Source: Branchiostoma floridae
Lineage: Eukaryota > Chordata > Leptocardii > Amphioxiformes > Branchiostomatidae
DNA: 64,000 nucleotides
NCBI RefSeq assembly: GCF_000003815.2
Contig: NC_049979.1
Span: 4,295,293-4,359,292, forward strand
Reading direction: 5' to 3'
A program made the position numbers and the translations under genes. The number at the start of each line of letters is the position of its first letter. The stretch's first letter is position 1. Under the pieces are notes generated by a model. That model had not been told where the DNA came from and ran no database searches. It saw nothing but the letters and a program-made list of their open reading frames with translations. Of this stretch, positions 12,578-23,300 are shown piece by piece.

Positions 12578-12975
12578 TAGGGGTGGGTATTGGTACGGTG
12601 TATCTGTACAAAACCAGTTTTTCTTATTGGACCTACATATGTATTGGAAAATGAACGAATTATATGATCAGGCATTCACACATTTCGGGGCTTACCGGTC
12701 GAGGAAAATAACAAGAGGGAAGTAGAGTAGAGTCTATAGTCATTTCTACCAAGTTTACAGTCAACAGTTCCGAGGCAGTTAGCCCCCTAGGATTTTAAAA
12801 TGCCAGTGGGAGTCAAATACTCCACAAAACAGATTTCTGTTGCAAAATGGACCATTGTTTTGAGTTTAGTCCATTCACAAGTTCTCACATATTGAATCAG
12901 GTTCAGGTCCAAACCCGGACCTGATCCTCTGGACCTGAACCGGACCTGAATTTTCTGTAGCGGTACCCACCCCTA
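12578..12975. mobile_element. hAT-type MITE, TAGGGGTGGGTA family
   Basis: Termini TAGGGGTGGGTA and TACCCACCCCTA. Perfect 8-bp duplication GTATGTAG (12570-12577 and 12976-12983). The interior is rich in the word GGACCTGA. Remnants of the family are seen at 6927-7010 and about 33640-33860. Confidence 0.88.
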
Positions 12976-13008
12976 GTATGTAGCATTTGAAAAGTACTGT
13001 ACTGTACC

Positions 13009-13151
13009 TACTCTCCAAGCAGAGGTTTAGNNNNNNNNNNNNNNNNNNNNNNNNNNNNNNNNNNNNNNNNNNNNNNNNNNNNNNNNNNNNNNNNNNNNNN
13101 NNNNNNNNNNNNNNNNNNNNNNNNNNNNNNTAAACCTCTGCTTGGAGAGTA
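13009..13151. mobile_element. MITE, TACTCTCC terminus, perfect 9-bp duplication, contains assembly gap
   Basis: Termini TACTCTCCAAGCAGAGGTTT and its exact complement. Flanked by TACTGTACC on both sides (13000-13008 and 13152-13160). The interior 13031-13130 is 100 Ns. Confidence 0.9.
13031..13130. other. Assembly gap, 100 N
   Basis: The gap lies inside a palindromic MITE (13009-13151). Confidence 1.
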
Positions 13152-13363
13152 TACTGTACCATGCTGAGTGACAGGACAGAAGTGCCTGTCGTTCCAGGAA
13201 TTTGGTCGGGACAAACATGGACATGTATGTTTGGACCTAAACGTGCAGGGCTTTTATTAATGCCCGAGCCTTCGCTGTACCGGGAACATTCAGCTTAGCG
13301 TCACCCTCATCAAAAGGGGACATTGTACTTGTGTTGCACAAGTTTGGTTATGTGGAAAATGAC

Positions 13364-13536
13364 TACGCTCCAAGCAGATCCTACGGTAGCATAAGATAGC
13401 ATCAAAAGCTGCCAGAGGAGTGAAGTCGGCCTAGGAGTGTGGCTACCTACATGGCAAATGTACACCTCTTGGCTGAACTACACTCCTTGGGCAGTCTAGT
13501 ATTATCTTATGCCATCGTAGGATCTGCTTGGAGATA
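13364..13536. mobile_element. MITE, CTCCAAGCAGATCC terminus
   Basis: Arms CTCCAAGCAGATCCTACGG and CCATCGTAGGATCTGCTTGG are inverted. The flanking 9-mers share only their first five bases (GAAAA), so the duplication is decayed or the ends are slightly misplaced. Confidence 0.65.
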
Positions 13537-14002
13537 GAAAACATTGTGCGAATATGACAGCCACCAATAGCAGCAGACCACGTGGCACCGGGGATGTCTG
13601 CTGTGATGGATGACAACAGGGTGTAATCTGACACTGCTGGGCAGGCCGACCAGAATAGGGGGGCTATCTATATGTTGTTTGTTTACAAACGTTCTTCTGG
13701 CTGGTTTTTAGTCACATTTGGCTCCTCTACATGTGTATATCAGATGAATGGAGACCTTTAGTAATACCAGGACTATTGATTGGTGAAAAGGAAAAGTGAA
13801 GAGACTCAAAGGTGTAACATTCTTTATTTTCTCAGGAAAAACAGCCTTACAAAAAACATAGGGGAGTTGCGATTGCTAAACCGCAGTGTTATAGCCAAAG
13901 CATTACCGCTGTGAAAAGACAGAATTTCTTGATAATCCCCCCTCCCCCCAGGCCAAACTGATTCTATTGCTTGGTCCCTGGCCCAAATAAAGCAGTCACT
14001 AT

Positions 14003-14162
14003 CAATCTCCAAGCAGATCTTGCAGTGGAATAAGATAGTATCATAAGCTGGGGAAGGAATTTAGCCGACAGAGGAATATATAATAAAACTCCTCTGCTGG
14101 CTAAACTCCTTCCCTGTCTTATGATACTATCTTAGGCCACCACAACAGCTGCTTGGAGATTA
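14003..14162. mobile_element. MITE, (T)AATCTCC terminus, perfect 9-bp duplication
   Basis: Arms AATCTCCAAGCAGATCTT and AGCTGCTTGGAGATTA are inverted. Flanked by AGTCACTAT on both sides (13994-14002 and 14163-14171). Confidence 0.9.
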
Positions 14163-14443
14163 AGTCACTATGGCTTATACCCAACACAATCACAACTTAT
14201 TCCTGTATACGAGTATTCAAGTATAAGATTCCCACTCAAAGCAGCTCCAATTCTTATATATATTCTGTATGATATCATTTACCATGAACATCAATCAACA
14301 GTTAGCACAGTGCAGTATAATCAGGTAGTTAAGCTGGTGTGTTACGCCGAACGGCGGTTATACCGGCTATATAGATACAGATAGATACAGATACAGTTAC
14401 TATCAATTCTAATGAAGTCTCTCTACATTTATAAATCAATTTG

Positions 14444-14796
14444 GGCCACACCAATTTAATTTCTTGGTTCACGGATTTTTTCATAAAAAATATGGAGCGA
14501 GAGGGCGAAATAAAAATAAAAACTGTAAAATGGTTGGGGTAAAGGTAACGGCTAATCCAAAATATAAAGAAAAAAAGTTTTCAGCTTGAAAAAAGTACAA
14601 AAACACTACTATTGTACAGTAACAGCACCTGTACCCACACTTTAAGGAGCTTATAATATAAAGGCCACTTTGCTACACCAGAAAGTTGCTGAATAGTTTC
14701 ATTAATGGTGAAAATTTGCTGAGTGGTAATTTTTATTTTTTTTCCAAAAAATAGGAGCGAGCAATCCGTGAACCAAGAAATTAAATTGGTGTGGCC
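14444..14796. mobile_element. MITE with 34-bp perfect terminal inverted repeats
   Basis: The ends begin GGCCACACCAATTTAATTTC and match exactly in reverse over 34 bp. TTG flanks both sides, a possible 3-bp duplication as in PIF/Harbinger. A partial relative starts at about 35664. Confidence 0.75.
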
Positions 14797-14799
14797 TTG

Positions 14800-16150
14800 T
14801 CTTAACAGTTTCCTTGCACATTAGATTTACAGACAGTGAAAGTTGCTACATTGCTCTGTTTGTAAAAAAAATCAATAAAATGATGCTACAGAACTGGATT
14901 CATCCTAATAATTCACAAAGTACGTGGGCATTTTTTCACATCAAAATTATTTAGTGCTATTTTCCTGCTGTTATAAAAGCAGCAATGCTGCACAAATAAA
15001 TTAAGCTTAATAAAAATGTATAAAATGTAGATTTTGTATAAATAAAAAAATCCAAAACTTAGCATAGCATACCATACGTATATGTTAGATGTACATATTC
15101 AGTACTAAATATACATTAAAGCAGTATGTATTTGTACAGGTACATGTAGAAAATATATATTATATATACTGCAACTTCACACACACACCATGGTTTCATT
15201 TTTGATGTACATAACAATAACATGCTTCTACCTAACATGGCTCAAAGTGACATACACCCAGATGTCTCATGGAGGCACATGTACTGTTGTACTTGGCACA
15301 ACGTTCTGAGAATCTTTATTTTCTTACTGGCATTATTTCAATTTAGCAAAGGGGGTTGACCAAATGACTGTTTGGGAAAGGGGGTTGAGTCCCCTGATGT
15401 TTTACTGTTATAATAATTTTCGAATGACTGAAGGCCTATGTGCAGTGAGATCTGTTGAAGAGAATCCGTTTGTGGTGTTCCCAAGGGTACCCCTCAAATC
15501 TTCCTGGACTTCTCAACAGACAAACTACAACAACATGCATTCTGTAAGATCATCAAATATGAGTTGCTACAACAGCGTTAGAAAAGCAGCATCCTGTGAA
15601 TAGTGCTATATTCTGCTGCAGTTGTTTCTCTTTCACCTGTGCAGGATTCCATCTCTTAGGAGGAACATTTGGGACACCACAGGCATAGATTGTGAATGCT
15701 ACAATCTCGTACAATGGCCAGAAATGCTCAACAGCACAGCAGTTGACAGTGGTTAGTATATGCAGATTTTGCAGGAGACCCTTCGAAATATGCTCACTCT
15801 TCATGGCACACCCCTATCATCTGTACACTCAACCATTCATCTTTCTGTACACCATACATAACAGTTCTGAAGTCAGGGCTGTTGTCAGTGAAAACTAAAT
15901 CTGGTCAGTCAAGCCATACCACATCCTATCACATTAACTGAAAAACAAACCAACACTATCCAATCTGTTATCATTTGCACACTAGAACTTTGGCCTCAAA
16001 TCAGTTAAATCGTCACAAACGAATACAGTCAATCTAACAGTAACCCAGACACAAACTTCTGAAAGAAAGAATTCTGTACATTGCCAATGAGTTCTGGTTC
16101 CCACTCTAGATAGGGCTCCCCCGCATAGCAGGTTCCTCAGCAGTACAACG
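14800..16150. other. Between PNN and ACTMAP, no gene seen
   Basis: AT-rich DNA with no recognisable coding exon. It probably includes the ACTMAP 3' UTR near 16100. Confidence 0.5.
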
Positions 16151-16153
16151 TTG

Positions 16154-16488
16154 CTACCTGGGCGGGAACAGTAGCACCACTTTGCCGCTCAGTCCTCCCT
16201 CCACTCCGTCATCAGGTACAACGTACAGCTCGCTCTCCTGCGCGCGGATGGGACACATCTCCACCAGCTGTATGTTACTCTCGTGCAGCAGCTCGTACTT
16301 CCACAGTGCCAGTCTCCTGCTCTTGCCCTGCCTGGCGTACAGGAACACCTGGTGCACCCTGCTCCAGTCCAGCTTGGGGGCGGTGGTGTCCGGAAGGGCG
16401 TGGTACAAGTCATGGCAGTGTGGGTCATTGTCCTGCTGGTACCCGTCCAGTAAGCCTCCATGCCATTGGTCGATGCCCAAGATCACCC
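16154..16488 (-). CDS. ACTMAP: ACTMAP last exon (stop codon)
   Basis: Acceptor ATTTCCAG|GG. It encodes GVILGIDQWHGGLLDGYQQ through QGKSRRLALWKYELLHESN to the stop. It matches the C-terminal part of C19orf54, including the YVVPxxGVxxGLxGxxxLL pattern. Confidence 0.93.
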
Positions 16489-17290
16489 CTGGAAATATGG
16501 ATGAGGAAGCGCACAGTGAGGTTCATACATTTTAGCCCCAGCTATTGTTAGCTCCATGTAATTCAGACCCTGGCTGCAAAGAGGAAGTAGTGGCCCAACC
16601 AATAGCAATAATGCAGACAGGCTTGTTCAGCTAAATGCCTTTGTACAATCATTTTAATTTGTTTTAAAACTGTGACCTTGTCAAACCACAAAAGTTTAGA
16701 AAACAATATTTGAAGGGTAGAAAGAGCGAGATTCATTTTATAGGGCAGAATGTCGAATTTACATAAGTAGAACAATATTCTTTGAAAACCGCTGCTCATT
16801 GATTCACATGTGCTTGAAGTTGGAAAGGCAGACATCCATGACACAAACAGAAGGGGAGAGAGTGGATAAAAAAGTCAATTTTTTGTTGATACCATTTGGG
16901 GGAGCTATTTACCTGGTATGACTGCCCAGTGTGCTTTGTGGCCTCTCTTGCAGATAGGCTCGTGGTTCCTGTCAGCATCATAGCTGCAGCGGGGTTAAGG
17001 GTCAGATTTGGAACATCAACGATGGTTATCCTGCAATACTTAGTGCTGACGCATCTACTTCCAAAACCACACACAGTTGCTTGAATAACTACTTTTTGGT
17101 GTACTTACCTTGAATTGATACCCAACTACATGGTCTCATTCTTGTTAAGATGTCAAATTCAAAATGTAGCCATAGAAGATTTTGCTTTAAGCACTTGAGG
17201 TGTCTGATTATTTTTCCATTCATTCATTCATCCATCCATACATACATCCATACATACATACATACATACATACATACATACATGCATACA

Positions 17291-17324
<34 letters not shown>

Positions 17325-20300
17325 CATACATACATTATACAGTAGAATACTTTTTTTTAAATCAGTTGTTTTGTGGTGCATCACAAAAAGACTGGTGCAA
17401 AGTAAAGTGTGAAAGACAGTGCAGCACCACAGCTAGTCACTCATGTGCATCTCCCATGAGTGCACTCTTTTGACTGGATGATAATGATGACAAAGGATAC
17501 GGCACGAGAGCAGGATAGCCTTTCACCAGATGCTGAATGATCTCCAGCCTGTGTAGTGGCATCCCTCCCTTCAGTACAGAACACCGGCACCCTATCAGCT
17601 CCTCTGCCAGCTGGGCCATGTAGGTGGCTGGGGAGACATGAAAAATGTACTGTCGTTACTCTCACTGTTAAAGTAGCCTATTGGCACCACATTTGTTACT
17701 CTCCAAGCAGAAGTTAGGCTCTGGCTGATTTTTTAAACATTTTTTTAGTCGTTCTTATCAGGCTTTCTATTTTGTATTGTATCTTGTATTGTTTGGCTGG
17801 CAGACTTCAAGAAACAATACAAATTAGATAGCCTGATAAGAATGACCAAAAAAAACGTTAAAAAAAAACAGCCAAGGCCTAACCTCTGCTTGGAAAGTAC
17901 ACATACTCAATACAGTTGATTGCAATCTGCTTTTCATCTGAAGTCACTGCAGTTGCAGGAATGAAGGATGCCCCATTGGCCATGTGACAACGAAATAGCA
18001 GGAAACATAGATCTCCCAAAGAAAAGGCGATCCATGACTTATTCAAGTTCACCCCCACTATTTATATCCATACTTCCTGTATTGAGTTTTCTTGTGCAGG
18101 GTTGATGAGGTAGGAAATGAAGGATGGCAGGCCAAGGGAGACAAAGTGTCATGTGAGATGGAAATGATCTTGGCACTACAACTCGGCCATCGGCCAGAAC
18201 AATACTGACAATACTAGTCTCATCTGTCACATGTGACATCCAATTGTTGACCTTCTCTTTCAACTTTGACACTGATTCAAATTTGTAGACAAGGTCTAAT
18301 GACAATCACTGCAACCACGTGATACATGAAGTGGTCAAGATGAAATCATTTGCATATATTTGCTTCAGTTCTCATCATACAGTACTGGTTACCAGGCACG
18401 ATTTTCACACGCAATTCATTGTAGTAATTCTAAAATATTTCAAATGTAGTAGTACTACTACTAGTACATTACCAGAGAACATCTCTCCTTGAAGTGTGTA
18501 GCCCTTGTTCTTGCAAAAGTCGTAAATCTCATCCGTTGATGGGGTCTTGACCTCAGCTGCCACATCCTTCAGCTGCTGTGCGGCCATACACAGGGCCACC
18601 AGCCCACACCTGCAGGAGCAGTGAGTAGAGATGATATGAGACATACATGAATCAGTCAGCAGTCAAAATCTTCTTTTGTCCCCTTTCTACTTTTATTTTA
18701 GATACATATAATTAAGTCATATCCACTATTAGTCCATGGGCCAGAGGGGTTTTTGGTACCACCGAAAGGGACAAGTGCTATCATGGATTTTTTGTATTAG
18801 CAGTGTCCAAAGTTTATTTTAAGCTATGATAACCAGTTGTCATGCACAGCTTTCTGACTGTAATCACGTGACCAAGTGACGTCATCCAAATTGACCTGGC
18901 CGTTAGGTCATTTATTGAAAAGGACGGGATAAATATGTAAAAGATCAATAATTTTCAGTTAAAATTGGTTGATAGGTGAAAAACACCCCAAAGATTACAA
19001 ACTAGTAAGTTTTTTGTCAGTATTTAGTATCTTGAGGAAGTTATGAGTCTTCAAAGGCTGATTTTTGGGGTAATTTTTGCTTAAAAATGACATTGTTTAC
19101 TTTCCAAAACCAGGCATTTATTTGGCTTGCCTATGGGGCCTTGTTTGATACATTTTCTTGATTTGCGACGTCTTAATCTGCATTTTGGGCTTTAAAGCAA
19201 CAAAATTCGTCAATTCTATCAGGAGTTACGGGTATTTCAATAATTACACCAAACGGACTTTTTATCAAATTGCTGCGAATATCGCAATGCATCATGGGTA
19301 ATTCAAGAGACTGTCTACCCATGTGGCTGAGTCAAAATATTGATTTTTCTCAACATTTGGGGTGGTAATAGGGCATTGGTCCATGTATACATAAATGGTT
19401 GCGTTTTGGGTAAAGTGGTGTTCACCGGTTGCCATGGCAACGGCCATTTTTTCGAATGGCGATTTTCATCTGTTTATGGTCAATCATCAGTAGTTGCCTG
19501 GCATCATTTGTTGTTAATGGTATCTGGCTTAATTCCTACTTTTTCTCTATATTTTTTGACGATAGTTTGCATTCAAAGCTAACTCTATCCTAAATACCTG
19601 AAGCTTGCCGAAACAGGACATTTTGTTGATGCTCCATTGCCGTTAACTTCAAATAAAAACAAGTGCTTCAATAAAAAGCTGGCATTCGGAGTACATGGAT
19701 ATTCAGATTGGCGAGCCTTTTTTGTGGTTAATGTGCAGTGTCACTGTAGAAATGTCGTTCCGACCTCACGTTTCATTATTCACATTTTTTTTTAAATTTT
19801 CGAGTGCATTTGCATTTAATATTTTGTCGTACATAACGTTATAAGTCAGCTTATCGCTATAACCACGTGAGTCTTTTTACTTCGTATGGATTCAGAATAC
19901 AATACGGTCAACTTCTGAACTATTCGGGCGGGCGTCTCTTTATGGTGCCGACACGCCCGAGATCCACCCACGACCTACCACAATATTGATTTCTTTTACT
20001 TCTAATATTAATTTCATACATGCTGTCGGTATTTCTTCTCTACACAGGCAATTATCGGCCTAATTGTACCGTGTATGCCGATTTTTAGCATGCATTTTCA
20101 GTCAATTTGACGACGATGTTTGACAATTTTTTGTGCATTATTGGTGAGATGGAGGAGAAGTCCATTGGAGTCCATTGGAGTTGCATGAGCCAAGACCCTG
20201 ATTGCCCAGAATGCCCTTCCAGAGTTTGTGGTCACAACCTACTCTGGCGTTAAAGTCTCCAAGCACGAGGAGCTTGTCTCTGCTGGAGACGGCTTGGATG

Positions 20301-23300
20301 GTACGGTTCAGCACAGCGTAGAAAGACTCCTTGACATCATCCTCGGAGTCAAGGGTTGGTGCATATACGGAGATCAGTGTCAGGTGCTTGTTATCGGGGA
20401 GTGGCACACGGAGGGTCATGAGACGTTCGTTTATAGCGGTTGGGACCAGGTTATAGCGATTCACAATTGAACTCTTGATTGCAAAACCTACGCCATGGAT
20501 CCGCCGCTCTTCAGCGCTTTTCCCTTTCCAGAAGAAAGTGTACCCAGCTCCAGCTTCAGACAGACTTCCTTCTCCAGCAAGCCTTGTTTCAGAGAGGGCA
20601 GCAATATCAATGTCAAAACGATCAAGTTCCCGACTCACAAGAGCAGTACGTCGTTGTGGTCTCTCTGTGTCATCATGGTCTATGAGGGTCCTCACATTCC
20701 AAGCCCCCACCTTGAAATGGTTCAGTTTAGGTTTAGGTTTAGCTTTTCTTCTCGGGTGTTGACCGCAGAAGTAGGTCCCCACTGGTCACGGTCTGCCAGT
20801 CAGGGGAGGTTGTGGTGACCGATGTTTACCCCACCTTTTCTAGGGGTCTCTCCATTCGGAGTGGGCTGCGGTACTCCTAAAAAGGCCAGACCAGTCACAC
20901 CTGTAGCTAGCTGCCGAGCTACACGTCACCACGGCTTCGAGGGTAGGACGACCCTCACGCAGGTGCCGCCAGTGTGTGGCTCCGGACTAGAGACTTCCAG
21001 CTGAACAGGCCTGTCCCCGTCATCCTGAGTACCATCGCCACGGGACTTTTGGGAGTGATGGAAGTAGGTTGAGGCTGTTAGTTCTGGCATGAAAGCCTTT
21101 GCGTGAATTTGTTTAAGGTGCATAAAATGAGCTGGTCATCACCAACTCTCTCTTCCGGCTGCGAAATCGTCACAAGACCACGTGGAAGCACCCGCGGTCA
21201 AAGCACTGGACTATCCTCGACTACGTCCTGACCCGATCACGTGACCGGAGTGATGTCCTAGTGACCCGCAGTATGCCCGGTGCAGATGATTGTTGGACAG
21301 ATCACCGCCTCCTCATATCCCGTCTCAGACTTCGACTGCGTAACCTTCCCCGCCACAACAGGCCAGTAAAGAGGGAACGTCGCTTCAATGTTGCAAGGCT
21401 GAAGACCCCGGGAGTCTAGGAGGACTACTCCAACCGTCTCACAGAGCTCCTGGGTGAGGCACCACCGTCAGACCAGTCGGACTCTGTAGAAGTGGACTGG
21501 TCCGTGCTTCGTGACAACATCAGCAAGGCTGCAGAGGATGTAGTTGGCTACTGCAGTCGCTCCCATCAAGACTGGTTCGATCAAAATGACACCGATATCC
21601 GAGTTCTGATAGACCTGAAGAGATCTGCTCGTCTCGCATGGGAGAACCGCCCTACCCGTGCCTCCCTACGACGCTTCAAGAAAGCAAAGCAGGAGTGCCA
21701 GCGAAGGGTCCGAGAGATGCAGAACCTCTGGTGGCAGGACAAGGCAAAGGAGATCCAGTCCTATGCAGACAACAGGGATCTCCGGCGCTTCTATGCAGCA
21801 ACAAAGGAAACTTACGGTCCTCGTCGAGGAGGTACTAACAACCTCCTGACTGCAGACGGAATGACAGCCCTTACAGACGACCAAGCCATCCTTAACAGGT
21901 GGAGAGAACATTTTCAGACACTCCTAAACCGCACATCGTCTGCGGCTGATAACTTGCTCCGTAAGGTACCCCAACACGATGTTAGGCATTGGATGTATCT
22001 TCCCCCATCCTATGCTGAGTTCCAGAAGGCGTTAAACCGTATGAAAGCATGAGAGGCCCCAGGTCCTGACGGCATTCCACTGGGGCTGATCTCTCATGGG
22101 GGCATAGCTGTACAGACAAGGCTATTCATCCTGATCCTGCGCATGTGGGAGATGAAGGTTGTACCTGCGGACCTGAAGGATGCCACCATCATCACCATCT
22201 TTAAGAAGGGGGACCGCTCCATCTGCGGAAACTACCGCGGCATCTCTCTCCTGAGCATTTCTGGAAAGATATTCGCACGAATTCTGCTAGACGGGCTCCT
22301 GACTGTTGCGGAGGTAGTCCTTCCTGAGTCACAGTGCGGTTTCCGACCTTCTCGTGGTACCACAGACATGATATTCTGTGCCCGCCTACTTCAGAAAAAA
22401 TCCCGCGAACAACGACAACCTCTTCTCTTGGTCTTCTGGGACCTGGAGAAGGCCTTCGACAGCGTCCCAAGACCAGCTATGTGGGCAACCCTGAAGCGTT
22501 TTGGCTGTCCTGACCACTTCACTGACCTTGTGCAAGCCCTCCATGATGGGATGACTGGTCGTGTGGCTGTAAAGAACACTATGTCTGAGCCATTTGCCAT
22601 CACTACTGGCCTGAAGCAAGGCTGTGTTCTGGCGCCAACCCTCTTCTCCCTTTACCTTGGGGCCATGATCCACGAGCTCCCCGACAACGCCTCCGGTATC
22701 CAGCTTCGTTATAGAATGGATGGAGGCCTCTTCAACACCGGACGTCTTCGCTCCCGCAGACACACCACTCCCTTCACGGTACGGGAGCTGCAGTACGCTG
22801 ATGACAACGCAACTCCTGTGGATACAGTCGACGCTCTTCAGAGTACAGTAAATGTCGATGCCCTTGACGGTGCTTACTCCCGCTTCGGTCTCACTTCCAA
22901 CATAGGGAAGACAAAGATCCTCGCACAGGGAGCTCCGGGGCATCCTCCTCCTGACACTAGTAACATCCGACTCCGAGGTGAAGTACTGGAGACAGTGAAA
23001 TCCTTCCCTTACTTGTGAAGCTTCCTCTCAGATGACTGTACGATGCAGAAAGACATTGACAATAGGATTCGGGCTGCACATGCAGCTTTCGGGAAACTCT
23101 CCAAACGTGTCTTCTTAAACCATGACCTCAGTCTTCAAACAAAGATCATGGTTTTCCAAGCCATTGTACTGTATACTCTCCTATATGGCTGCGAGGTGTG
23201 GGTTCTGTATCGGAGAGATGTGAAAAAGCTAGAGCGTTTCCAACAGCAAAAACTCCGTGCAATTCTGAAGATAAAATGGCAAGACCGTGTCTCCAATGAA

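Noticed and set aside
17150-17473. Tyr/His/Ile-rich frames
   Set aside because: They are translation of a CATA microsatellite.
20475-20818. Plus-strand frames over the inverted endonuclease part
   Set aside because: They are shadows of the minus-strand endonuclease, which has clear motifs.
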